NCBI GenBank assembly: GCA_031323845.1 | Contig: JAVIYP010000004.1 | Coordinates: forward strand, 16,709 to 80,708 | Direction of reading: 5' to 3' | Source of the DNA: PUPG01 sp031323845 | Lineage (GTDB): Bacteria > Bacteroidota > Bacteroidia > Bacteroidales > UBA7960 | Length of the DNA stretch: 64,000 bases | Shown here: piece after piece, positions 46,427-54,949 of the stretch | How positions within the stretch are numbered: position 1 is the stretch's first letter | How the letters are laid out: every line of letters starts with the position of its first letter | Made by a program: the position numbers and the translations under genes | Notes under the pieces: generated by a model | Told to the model about the DNA's origin: nothing | The model's database searches: none | The model's input: only the letters and a program-made list of their open reading frames with translations

Positions 46427-47461
46427 TTAGTAAGGATGTATTCCGCGAAGTTGTTCAGTATCAAAGAGAATTTGGCCACGCAGGAATTCGCTGTTGCGCA
46501 TCATTTCCGAGCCACGCAATACCTCATTCATGTTTAGCACACCCTCGAACGATTGCAACATTTCACTGTCAAGGATACCAAAATGCTGAAGCTGCTCTGC
46601 GTCAAAAAATTGCAAAAACTGGAGCATCCCTGCCTGGTCAAGAAAACCAATACTTAACAATGCTGGATTATCAAGCAGGGCCTGTAATGATGCCTCGCCT
46701 AGACCGATAATGCTCTGAAGTTCTCCCATATCCAACAACAGCTTGTCCCTGAGTGTTTCCATGTCTAACTGCGCCAGTTCACCGTCTTCATCCATCAATT
46801 CTTTGGCAAGCAGATGTTCGAGCACCGGGCGGTTGTCGTTGACCATGGTACTCATGAGCACGTTGGCAAAAAGCTGATCGTGGGCTTTGGCCAGTTCGGG
46901 GTGTTGCGCGGGAGGGGTTGTGTCAAAGAACCGCTCCACACCCAGCATGAAGTCGAACACCACGCCATTGCGAAACTGGGTTTGCGCCAGGGCATTCCCG
47001 GCATTGTTCAGCACGGTGCGGATGGCCACCCTGTCTTTGTCTGACAGGTCGGTTATCACAGTCAGGGCTTCCAGTATGCGAAGGCGCGCATTATCAAGAA
47101 ACTCAGCGTAATCTTCCAGTCCATTAAGAGTGCGGCGGTTTTTCAGGCGAAAATCAGAGGCATCATAGCCCGCCAGAATCGCGAACCTGATGTCTTCGCC
47201 CATTTTAATGTTGCTTGCATACTCGTAGGCCAGGTAGTTCCTGTATGCCTCGCGCATATGTTCATCTGACAGCAGTTCGTTGCGTAGTTCGATGTCGGAT
47301 GCCGTTACACGTACATTGCGGTATTGGTCAATGCGGCCAATGGTGCCTGCAGCTTCCCTCAGGCTCATGCCCGGATTGGTTAAAGTAAGGCCCACCATAA
47401 GTCCTATGGCAAAACCGATAACAATACTGAATACAACGGCAAGAATTTTTGGAGTTTTCAT
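46427..47461 (-). CDS. Membrane-anchored repeat protein (short paralog)
   Basis: 344 residues. N-terminal helix (5-28), then the same juxtamembrane and helical region as the long paralog: LREAAGTIGRIDQYRNVRVTASDIELRNELLSDEHMREAYRNYLAYEY. The repeat part (about 228-335) keeps only a few clear units (DAEQLQHFGIL, DSEMLQSF) before the shared end MNEVLRGSEMMRNSEFLRGQILFDTEQLR. The pair therefore differs mainly by the length and regularity of the repeat array. It follows the anti-sigma gene by 60 bases and has a CCAACTTTT/GTA promoter candidate overlapping that gene's stop. Predicted topology is one helix with the bulk outside the cytoplasm. Function unknown. Confidence 0.85.
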   Translation of the reverse strand: MKTPKILAVVFSIVIGFAIGLMVGLTLTNPGMSLREAAGTIGRIDQYRNVRVTASDIELRNELLSDEHMREAYRNYLAYEYASNIKMGEDIRFAILAGYDASDFRLKNRRTLNGLEDYAEFLDNARLRILEALTVITDLSDKDRVAIRTVLNNAGNALAQTQFRNGVVFDFMLGVERFFDTTPPAQHPELAKAHDQLFANVLMSTMVNDNRPVLEHLLAKELMDEDGELAQLDMETLRDKLLLDMGELQSIIGLGEASLQALLDNPALLSIGFLDQAGMLQFLQFFDAEQLQHFGILDSEMLQSFEGVLNMNEVLRGSEMMRNSEFLRGQILFDTEQLRGIHPY

Positions 47462-47495
47462 AACGGTATGTTTTGATTGGTTGTTCTGGTGATAA

Positions 47496-47520
47496 TACTT
47501 ACAAAGATCGCAAAAGTTGG
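47496..47520 (-). promoter_or_regulatory. Candidate ECF promoter of the short repeat-protein gene
   Basis: Minus strand: CCAACTTTT (47520-47512), 13 bases, GTA (47498-47496), then about 35 bases to the ATG at 47461. It lies directly behind the anti-sigma stop codon, allowing the cargo to be transcribed separately from the regulators. Confidence 0.6.
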
Positions 47521-47521
47521 T

Positions 47522-48277
47522 TTATTGCACAAAAAATTGTCTGTTATAGCTCAATCGTCCTTCCTGTAGCACCTCGAGCACAAATGGGCCGGTGAATCCG
47601 GTGTTTTTGTTAAGTACGATCTGATAATGGGTTTTACCCTGGACACCAAAGCTTATCCGGTCTGCCCGGACTGTTTCGTGCATTTCACGGCCGCTGAGGT
47701 ACCGCGCACGTAACAGACGGTATGCTTCCGTGTCGAAAGAAAGGGTCACTTCAATGGGGTCATCGGCGGCTGCCGTTAGCACGAGGATCACCATGTTGTC
47801 AACCACCATGGGATTTACCTGGACCTGCCAGTCGTCTTGTGCGAACGCCATCTTCTGACCCGACCGGGCGGCCATGGTGCCGGCCATTTCACGTGAGTCG
47901 GTAAGCAGACGACCCGGCTGTACCATCAGCGTAACCACCGAGCCCAGCAATATACCAATGGCCAGCATGGCAGCATAACGCAGGAGCGCCCTGCCCTGAA
48001 AACGGATCATCAGCGGCAGGCTTTTGCTGTCTGAGCCAAACACGCGTTCACGGTCCTGCCTGATGCGCTCCATTACTGACGGGCTCATATCGGGCACCGC
48101 AGGAGCACGGACAAAATTACGCAGGGATGCATCAAGCTCTTCCATGTCGCGTAAATAGCGCCTGACATCCTCCGATTCAGACAGGATACGGTGCAACGCA
48201 TCCAGTTCCTCCCGGCTGATCGTGCCATCGAGCTTCCGGTTCACAAGGACCTCCAGTTCAGATGATATCTTTGACAT
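47522..48277 (-). CDS. Membrane anti-sigma factor
   Basis: 251 residues. N-terminal cytoplasmic part (1-90) is helical and charged (LVNRKLDGTISREELDALHRILSESEDVRRYLRDMEELDASLRNF), as in anti-sigma domains, but without the zinc HX3CX2C motif. One transmembrane helix (about 99-118, YAAMLAIGILLGSVVTLMV) is followed by a periplasmic beta-rich domain (about 140-251; DNMVILVLTAAADDPIEVTLSF). Just after the helix is SREMAGTMAAR, similar to AAGTIGR in both cargo proteins. It lies 67 bases after the ECF sigma gene. It should hold that sigma factor at the membrane and release it on a signal, probably by proteolysis. The assignment rests on topology and position. Confidence 0.85.
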   Translation of the reverse strand: MSKISSELEVLVNRKLDGTISREELDALHRILSESEDVRRYLRDMEELDASLRNFVRAPAVPDMSPSVMERIRQDRERVFGSDSKSLPLMIRFQGRALLRYAAMLAIGILLGSVVTLMVQPGRLLTDSREMAGTMAARSGQKMAFAQDDWQVQVNPMVVDNMVILVLTAAADDPIEVTLSFDTEAYRLLRARYLSGREMHETVRADRISFGVQGKTHYQIVLNKNTGFTGPFVLEVLQEGRLSYNRQFFVQ

Positions 48278-48344
48278 AGTGTTACTGTGTTTAAACGTTT
48301 ACTGCGCAACAGCCGGCTTCTTGCATCCTAGCCCTGTTTATCCT

Positions 48345-48905
48345 TCACGCCCTGCTGCTTTCAAAAAAACCCTGCCGTTCAAGTATGCCCTTTAAGAGTT
48401 TGCGTCCGTCATACAGCCTTGACTTCACTTTCTTTTCAGACAGGTCAAGCACTTCTGCAATTTCCGCATAGGAAAGTTCTTTAAAGTAATGCAGCACAAT
48501 CACTGCCCTGTAATTCTCCCCGAGTTCGCCCATTGCCCTTTGAAGCATCACGTCCCGCTCCTTCTCCATCACTGGCTTGTCAACACTGTCCGGGTTGCGA
48601 CCGGCATCTTCAGGTAATCGTTCCAAACGCACAAAGCGCTGTGACTTTTTTATATGACTGATGGCCGTATTGATGGCGATGCGGTAGATCCAGCTGAAAA
48701 ACTTACTCCGGTAGTTAAACGTTTCCAACTTTTCATAAGCCTTCACAAACACCTCCTGTGCCAGCTCCTCAGCCTCTTCGTGCTGCTGCAGCATCTGGTA
48801 CAACACATGGTACACTGCAGCCTGGTAATTACGCACCAGCAGCTCGTACTCCTGTATGTTTCCCGCCAGAATGCGCCGGATGACGCTATTTTCGTCGTTT
48901 TTCAT
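48345..48905 (-). CDS. ECF RNA polymerase sigma factor
   Basis: 186 residues from the ATG at 48905 (a TTG two codons earlier is possible). Region 2: EEAEELAQEVFVKAYEKLETFNYRSKFFSWIYRIAINTAISHIKK. Region 4: ELSYAEIAEVLDLSEKKVKSRLYDGRKLL, with the usual helix-turn-helix. There is no region 1 or 3, as expected for ECF factors. It would direct RNA polymerase to a small regulon, for which the CCAACTTTT-N13-GTA sites in this locus are the obvious candidates. One such site ends seven bases before the start codon, implying an almost leaderless mRNA and autoregulation, or a slightly different start. Confidence 0.95.
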   Translation of the reverse strand: MKNDENSVIRRILAGNIQEYELLVRNYQAAVYHVLYQMLQQHEEAEELAQEVFVKAYEKLETFNYRSKFFSWIYRIAINTAISHIKKSQRFVRLERLPEDAGRNPDSVDKPVMEKERDVMLQRAMGELGENYRAVIVLHYFKELSYAEIAEVLDLSEKKVKSRLYDGRKLLKGILERQGFFESSRA

Positions 48906-48911
48906 TAACAA

Positions 48912-48936
48912 TACGCCGTTGTGGTTAAAAAGTTGG
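48912..48936 (-). promoter_or_regulatory. Candidate autoregulatory ECF promoter of the sigma gene
   Basis: Minus strand: CCAACTTTT (48936-48928), 13 bases, GTA (48914-48912). It is not homologous outside the motif to the two cargo promoters, so the shared spacing is not simply a duplication. A weakness: the ATG at 48905 lies only seven bases after the GTA, so transcript and start codon would nearly coincide. Confidence 0.5.
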
Positions 48937-49068
48937 TTTTTTGTATTCCTTTTTTCTCCGGGAAACCCAACGTTTGCATTCTTCCCGCCCTGCCGTTGTT
49001 TTTTATTATACCTGTGTTCAGGATGCGTCCTCGTTGCTATCTTCCATAATGAGAGGCTTAGCAGAGAC

Positions 49069-50064
49069 TTAGCTGCTTAACTGGTTTAACTCCCAGAGTT
49101 CACGATGGTTCATGCGCACCAGTGGCAGCAAGGCCATCTCGCCGGCTTTGCCTATCTGTTTGCGCAGCGCTTTTAGCTCCAGCAGTTTGTTTTTGATATC
49201 CGGCTCAACCAGCACCGGAAACCCGTTTTCCCTGAGCATCAGGTTTCGTTTTGCCTTGATGGACAACTCCAGGTACAGACTGAAAAAACAATACATGTCT
49301 ACCAGCGTTTCCGGCTGGAAGTGCTCTTTCAGCGACGCGAGGTAGCGACCGGCCTTGGTGTCTCTGAATTGCCCCTGCCGGATCATGCGCAGCATGTCCA
49401 CCTCGTTGCTGAACTCCACCTCAAGCCAGTTCTGGAGGTGGCGCGTGGTGTACATAAACACCACATAAAAAATAAGGGGTAGCAGAATGATGATCAGCAA
49501 GGTCATCAACAAGGGATCAAAAATAAAATGATTGAATGCTGAATGCAGCACCATGGCAACTAACAATCCTAATGCGCTGCCGGTTAAAAGGTTATTGTTG
49601 CGTTGCATCCCCTCAATGAGGATCATCGCAGCTATTGCCACAACACCACCATGCATGATGGCTGTGCCAAACCCCCTGACGATGGCCAGCAACACATTGA
49701 AATCTGCCCCCAGATGAATATAATACCACAGGTTTTCAGCCAATGCAAAGCCTGTGCCTATGGCAAATCCGTAAATGGCCGCATCGATCATGAAACCGAC
49801 CCGCCTGCGTGCCACCAACAGGAGAAGCAGCGAAGCCTTCAGCAACTCTTCAGAAACGGGGGCAATGTATCTTGTGAGCACATCAAAGCCTATGTTGTAA
49901 AATCCAATTAAAAAGGAATTCACCAAATAAGCCAGTAAAGCTGAAACAACACCCCACGCCAAACACACAGCTAACAACCTTCTTGATACCAGTTTAAAGC
50001 TGTCGAGCAAAAAGAGACATCCCAAAAACAACAATACCGGGAAAAAGCCAAAGGCAATGATCAT
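49069..50064 (-). CDS. PrsW-family intramembrane metalloprotease
   Basis: 331 residues, about seven to eight transmembrane helices in the first 210 residues. Family motifs are visible: IAPVSEELLKA (EE), GFALAENLWY (E and N), GTAIMHGGVV (H) and LHSAFNHFIF (H...N). The remaining 120 residues form a charged cytoplasmic helical tail. In Bacillus, PrsW makes the first cut in the anti-sigma factor RsiW. Here the gene lies 163 bases upstream of an ECF sigma/anti-sigma pair on the same strand, supporting a similar role, though it might act on something else. A promoter-like module is at 50194-50228. Confidence 0.9.
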   Translation of the reverse strand: MIIAFGFFPVLLFLGCLFLLDSFKLVSRRLLAVCLAWGVVSALLAYLVNSFLIGFYNIGFDVLTRYIAPVSEELLKASLLLLLVARRRVGFMIDAAIYGFAIGTGFALAENLWYYIHLGADFNVLLAIVRGFGTAIMHGGVVAIAAMILIEGMQRNNNLLTGSALGLLVAMVLHSAFNHFIFDPLLMTLLIIILLPLIFYVVFMYTTRHLQNWLEVEFSNEVDMLRMIRQGQFRDTKAGRYLASLKEHFQPETLVDMYCFFSLYLELSIKAKRNLMLRENGFPVLVEPDIKNKLLELKALRKQIGKAGEMALLPLVRMNHRELWELNQLSS

Positions 50065-50193
50065 GCAGTGCGTCAGTTACATGTAACAAATCCGACAGGT
50101 AAAGAACCGGGGCAACCTGCTTTCATTAATGAAAGAGCCCCACGGTCTTCAAAACACGTTTACAGCACCGGTCAGGTTCGTGTATATATACAC

Positions 50194-50228
50194 CAAATAT
50201 ACAATAATTTTTTTTTATGCGAAAATAC
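50194..50228 (-). promoter_or_regulatory. Promoter-like module of the PrsW gene
   Basis: Minus strand: TATTTTCGCAT, A-tract, TATATTTG. This matches the module at 5130-5161 over almost its whole length, including the TTTTCG and the A-tract. It is a Bacteroidota-type promoter candidate with a leader of about 125 bases before the start codon at 50064. Confidence 0.45.
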
Positions 50229-50560
50229 ACACAGATGTAAAAGAATTCCAGGGAAGCGAGTTGAATCCTTCTGCTTTAAGTTCATTTGGCAAGTTCTTTG
50301 AATAAAATGCAACAAGCATCAGTACTTCGCAACAAGACCTCTTAGATTCCGCAGCAGAAAACATCTTTCGTTTTCAGTGCGTACAGCAGGCATGTATGGT
50401 TAGATTTTTTGCGCTATTATCCGCGGAAATAACAAACCCACAAGCACGCTGTATTAAAAAAAACACCATCAGTATAAAAACAAATATAAGCTGCAAAACC
50501 CCGGAAAATACAAGGTGGTTGTATTACAAAATTTTTCGTGTTTTCAGGTAAAAAAACATA

Positions 50561-50568
50561 TACCTTTG
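50561..50568 (+). promoter_or_regulatory. Candidate -7 box (TACCTTTG) of the eight-PAS kinase gene
   Basis: TACCTTTG fits TAnnTTTG; a T-rich stretch about 17 bases upstream may act as the -33 region. Transcription would start near 50575, after the farthest in-frame start (50515), which supports the ATG at 50653. Confidence 0.5.
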
Positions 50569-50652
50569 CAATCATTTTTTAACAAAGGACATCCAATTGT
50601 TTCTCCGGCACAATCAGCGACCCGGACAGGCCTTATAACAAATCCTGATTGC

Positions 50653-53600
50653 ATGACACATATTGACTACAAAAAAATGATGATGAGCGCAACTTTTGGC
50701 GTGGCTCTTCACAAAACAAACCTGAACAAAGAAGGCAAACCGGTTGACTATACTTTTCTTGAGGCAAACAAGGCTTTTGAAAGCATGACGGGCCTGAAGG
50801 CCAGCAACATCATCAATAAAAAAGTTACCGAAGTACTGCCGGGTATCGAAAACAGTGATTTTAACTGGATAGATTTTTACGGGGAGGTAGCCCTTACCGG
50901 AAAGGCAAAAGATTTTGAACAGTATTCAGAGCCGTTAAAGCGCTGGTACAAGGTGTATGTGTATTCGCCCATGCGCGAATATTTCATTACAATTTTTACC
51001 GATACCACCCGTGAGAAGCTTAAGTTTGAGGAAATCGATCGCTTTTTCAGCATCAACCTTGACCTGCTGTGCATTGCCGACACCGACGGAAGTTTCATAA
51101 AAGTAAACAAAGCCTGGGGTGAAGTGCTGGGTTACAAGCCAGAGGATCTGGAAAAGAAGAAGTTCCTGTCGTTTGTACACCCCGACGACATGCAGGCAAC
51201 GCTGGATGCCTTGCTGGAGCTGAAAGCAAACAAGCCTGTACTGAACTTCACCAACAGGTACCGGACGAAAGACGGGTCGTATCGCCATATTGAGTGGCGA
51301 TCGCATCCATACGGAAACCTTATATATGCAGCGGCAAGGGACATCACGGAGCGTATCGAGGCAGAAACCAGGCTGCGTGAAACACAGAAGCGTCTGGCCG
51401 CCGCGCAGAAATTTGCAATGGTTGGCGCGTGGGAGTATGAGATCAACACGGGCAAATTGTTCTGGTCGAAGGAGTGTGAAGCGCTGTTTGGCCTTAAGGA
51501 AGGTGAGTTTGAAGGTACTTTCGGAGATTTTCTGAAACGGGTGCACCCGGATGACAGGAAGTTGGTAACAGAAACCAATCAGCCCATCACACAGTATTAC
51601 GAAGCCAGGCCCCTGGAGTACGAGCATCGCATCATCAGGAAAGACGGTGAAGTGCGCTGGGTCAGGGAGTCGGCAGGTGCTGTAAAAGAATGTTTTGGCA
51701 AACCCAAAAAAATTGTCGGCTTTGTGATGGACATTACCAGACAAAAAGAAGCCGAACAGAAACTGCAAAAAAGCGAAACCCGCTACCGGGGTCTCATCGA
51801 GTCACAGAACGATCTGATTGTTAGGGTTGATGCAAGGAACCGGTTTACTTTTGTTAATGACGCCTACTGCGAAACCTTTGGAAAAACCCGCCAGGAGCTG
51901 ATCGGCAAATCGTTTACACCCCTGGTGCATAAAGACGACCTGCCAGGCACGCTGGAGGCCATGAAAGACCTCGAAAAGCCACCATACCGGTGCCAGCTGG
52001 CGCAACGAGCCATGACCAAAGACGGCTGGCGGTGGATTCACTGGGAAGACAATGCCATCGTGGATGGCGATGGAAAAATATTGGAGATACAAGGGGTGGG
52101 CCGTGACATCACTGAGTTAAAAAAAGCTGAAGAGAAGCTGAAGATCAATGAGGCCAAGCTCAAAACGCTATTGGCGGAAACACCAGCAGTAGTTTACTCC
52201 TATAACTTCAAAAACGGCGTTCCCGACATCACCTACGTTAATGAAAACGTAGAAAACATTTTGGGATTCAAACCGCAGCATTTCCTTCACGACTTTGAAA
52301 CATGGGCCTCGTGTGTACATCCCGATGACTTGAAAAACAACGCACACCGCTTCGAGAACATGGAAGAAAAACTGCATGCGGGCCAGGAGGAGTTTTTTGA
52401 GTACAGGTTCATTGACAAACAGGGGAAATATCACTGGCTTTCTGACAGGCAAAAGGTGCTGGCCGATAACGATGGGAAACTATTTGTGATAGGCGTATGG
52501 ATTGACATCACGCAGGATAAGAAAAACCGTGAAGCCATTGAAAACGAAGAAAAACTTCGCCAGATCATTGAAAATATGGATGGTGTGTTCTGGCTGCGGT
52601 CGGCCGACCGGCAGGAAATGCTCTATGTGAGCGATGCTTACGAAGCAATCTTTGGGAAGACGACAGAGAGCCTGAAAAAAAACCCGGCTTCCTTTATGGG
52701 AATAATACATCCCGATGACAAGGAACGCGTTATGGCTTCCTATAACAACTTTCTTGAAACAGGCACTTTCAATGAAGAATACAGAATCATCAGACCTGAT
52801 GACAAACAGCGTTGGCTTCACTCTAAAGCCTTCCAGGTCAAGAACGAAGAAGGTGAAACCATCCGTTACGCCGGTTTTGTGACAGACATCTCACAGCAGA
52901 AAAAAACATCCGAACAGCTCAGGGAAACCTCCAGGCGATATAAAGCCGTCTTGAAGTACAGCCCCCTATTTGTCAGCGAAATCGATCTTAGCGGACGCTA
53001 CCTGTTGGTGAATGAGGCACTGGCGGATTTTATCGGTAAGACAGCAAAAGAAATTACCGGAAAAACATTCAGCCAGGTCCTGAATCCCGAAACCGCATCG
53101 TTATTTATGCAGCGCATCAAAGAGGTCAAAGCGACAGGTCAGCCGATCACCGTTGAAGACCAGTTCGAAACCGGCAATGGCACCCGATATTTTAGCTCTG
53201 TGTTATTCCCGCTGCTGGGTAAATCAGGAAAAGTTGCTTCCATCGGTTGCATTTCCAAGGACACCACTGATGTCAGGCTCGCCAATGCAGCGCTGACAGA
53301 AAGCGAAGAAAAATTCAGGCAAATTTCAGAAAGCATGGGTGAGGTGTTCTGGTTAAGGTCTGGCGATAATACCAGGATGCTTTACGTAAATCCGGCTTAT
53401 GAAAAGGTGTTTGGCAGAAGCTGTGAAAGCCTTTATGCAAACCCCAATTCATTCCTTGATGCCATACATGACGCAGACAGGCCAGCAGTTATTGAAGGCT
53501 TTAAGATATTTGAAGAAACCGGAACCTTTGATATGGAATACCGGATTGTAAGGCCGGATCACGAGGTGAAGTGGTTGAGGGCGCAGACGTTCCCTGTTTA

Positions 53601-54843
53601 TGACAACAAGGGCAATATAATCAGGACTACCGGTGTTGCATCTGACATTTCAAAAAGAAAAGCTACAGAGCTTGCACTCAGCAAATCGAAGGAAAAAGCG
53701 GAAGAGAGCGACCGCCTGAAGTCTGCTTTCCTGGCTACTGTCAGCCACGAGCTGCGTACGCCTCTTAACCATATCCTCGGGTTCAGCGACATACTGAGAA
53801 GTGCATCTGCGGATAAAGACATCACCGAGTATGCATCCATCATCCATAACAGCGGAAGGAAATTTCTGTCGATGATAGAAGACATTTTTGATCTCGCCCT
53901 TACGGAACAGGGCGCCGTTAAGCTTCGTGAACAAACCTTCAGGATGGCGGATCTTTTTCTTGAAAGCAAAAGCAACCTTGAAGAGTTGCTGTCGGAGTCA
54001 GGTAAAAACGACAGCATTCGGCTCCGGTTCAAACCTGACAGCAGCCTGCTTCAGTCTTATGTTAAAAGCGACAAGTACAAGATCAGCCAGGTGCTCACCA
54101 ACCTTTTCAGAAACGCTGTAAAGTTTACACACGAAGGCATTATCGAGTTCGGTTGTTACAGGGGTGAAAATGGCAACCTTATTTTCTATCTGAATGATAC
54201 CGGGATAGGTATTCCCCAGGATAAGTTAGACATTATCTTTGACTTCTTCAGGCAGGTGGATGATTCGCACACCAGGCATTTTGAGGGCCTGGGCATCGGG
54301 CTGGCCATTTCAAAAAAAATTGCACAAACGATGTATGGGGAGCTTACGGTCAAATCGGAAGAAGGCAAGGGTTCAACTTTTTATTTTTCAGTGCCTGCAC
54401 AATTCAGCAACCCGGATGAAGGAACAACCACCTATGACAACTGCCCCGACAAAGACACAATACTGCTGAAAGAGAAAACCATTCTGGTTGCCGAAGACGA
54501 TCCGGACGCTATGGTTATTGCCGCCATGTTTTTATCGCAGGCCGGGGCAAGCGTTATTAAAGCAAAAAACGGAGCAGAAGCCGTTGATGCTTGTAAAGAT
54601 AACCCGGACATTGACCTGGTGCTCATGGATTTAAAAATGCCGGTAATGGATGGTTTTGAGGCAACGCAAAAAATCAAATCCTTAAGGCCTGCCCTTCCGG
54701 TCGTGGCTCTGACAGCTTATGGGTTGGTCAAAGACAAGGAAAAGGCGCTTGCGGCCGGTTGCGACAGCATCCTCACCAAGCCTTATAACCGGGAACTGCT
54801 TTTATGCAGTCTGGACAAATTGCTGAACATCAAAGACAACTAA
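50653..54843 (+). CDS. Hybrid histidine kinase with eight PAS domains and a receiver
   Basis: 1396 residues from the ATG at 50653; an earlier in-frame start at 50515 would lie upstream of the promoter box at 50561 and adds no recognisable domain. No transmembrane segment. Eight PAS domains in a row (about 1-1000), most ending in PAC motifs such as RDITE. PAS 6 (GVFWLRSADRQEMLYVSDAY) and PAS 8 (EVFWLRSGDNTRMLYVNPAY) are recent internal duplicates. HisKA has His 1032 in TVSHELRTPLN; HATPase has NLFRNAVKF, DTGIGI and GLGIGLAI. The C-terminal receiver (about 1275-1390) has Asp 1326 in LMDLKMPVMDG. It should be a soluble multi-signal sensor; the output regulator is not in the window. The signal is unknown. 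Confidence 0.93.
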   Translation: MTHIDYKKMMMSATFGVALHKTNLNKEGKPVDYTFLEANKAFESMTGLKASNIINKKVTEVLPGIENSDFNWIDFYGEVALTGKAKDFEQYSEPLKRWYKVYVYSPMREYFITIFTDTTREKLKFEEIDRFFSINLDLLCIADTDGSFIKVNKAWGEVLGYKPEDLEKKKFLSFVHPDDMQATLDALLELKANKPVLNFTNRYRTKDGSYRHIEWRSHPYGNLIYAAARDITERIEAETRLRETQKRLAAAQKFAMVGAWEYEINTGKLFWSKECEALFGLKEGEFEGTFGDFLKRVHPDDRKLVTETNQPITQYYEARPLEYEHRIIRKDGEVRWVRESAGAVKECFGKPKKIVGFVMDITRQKEAEQKLQKSETRYRGLIESQNDLIVRVDARNRFTFVNDAYCETFGKTRQELIGKSFTPLVHKDDLPGTLEAMKDLEKPPYRCQLAQRAMTKDGWRWIHWEDNAIVDGDGKILEIQGVGRDITELKKAEEKLKINEAKLKTLLAETPAVVYSYNFKNGVPDITYVNENVENILGFKPQHFLHDFETWASCVHPDDLKNNAHRFENMEEKLHAGQEEFFEYRFIDKQGKYHWLSDRQKVLADNDGKLFVIGVWIDITQDKKNREAIENEEKLRQIIENMDGVFWLRSADRQEMLYVSDAYEAIFGKTTESLKKNPASFMGIIHPDDKERVMASYNNFLETGTFNEEYRIIRPDDKQRWLHSKAFQVKNEEGETIRYAGFVTDISQQKKTSEQLRETSRRYKAVLKYSPLFVSEIDLSGRYLLVNEALADFIGKTAKEITGKTFSQVLNPETASLFMQRIKEVKATGQPITVEDQFETGNGTRYFSSVLFPLLGKSGKVASIGCISKDTTDVRLANAALTESEEKFRQISESMGEVFWLRSGDNTRMLYVNPAYEKVFGRSCESLYANPNSFLDAIHDADRPAVIEGFKIFEETGTFDMEYRIVRPDHEVKWLRAQTFPVYDNKGNIIRTTGVASDISKRKATELALSKSKEKAEESDRLKSAFLATVSHELRTPLNHILGFSDILRSASADKDITEYASIIHNSGRKFLSMIEDIFDLALTEQGAVKLREQTFRMADLFLESKSNLEELLSESGKNDSIRLRFKPDSSLLQSYVKSDKYKISQVLTNLFRNAVKFTHEGIIEFGCYRGENGNLIFYLNDTGIGIPQDKLDIIFDFFRQVDDSHTRHFEGLGIGLAISKKIAQTMYGELTVKSEEGKGSTFYFSVPAQFSNPDEGTTTYDNCPDKDTILLKEKTILVAEDDPDAMVIAAMFLSQAGASVIKAKNGAEAVDACKDNPDIDLVLMDLKMPVMDGFEATQKIKSLRPALPVVALTAYGLVKDKEKALAAGCDSILTKPYNRELLLCSLDKLLNIKDN

Positions 54844-54949
54844 GCAACAAACGAAATGGGAAACTTTCCGGATTGCCCTGAAGCAGTATAGTAATTACAC
54901 CGGCTGTATACCTTTGTGCAGGCACGTCATTTTCAGCAAGCCGCTACAA

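Larger units (their letters stand above)
50065..50652. other. Divergent intergenic region between PrsW and the eight-PAS kinase
   Basis: 588 bases. It holds the minus-strand module 50194-50228 directed toward PrsW and the plus-strand box 50561-50568 directed toward the kinase. The rest is A/T-rich with no convincing gene or structured RNA. Confidence 0.5.

Noticed and set aside
50515..50652. N-terminal extension of the eight-PAS kinase
   Set aside because: It begins upstream of the TACCTTTG box and has no domain; the PAS fold starts after the ATG at 50653.
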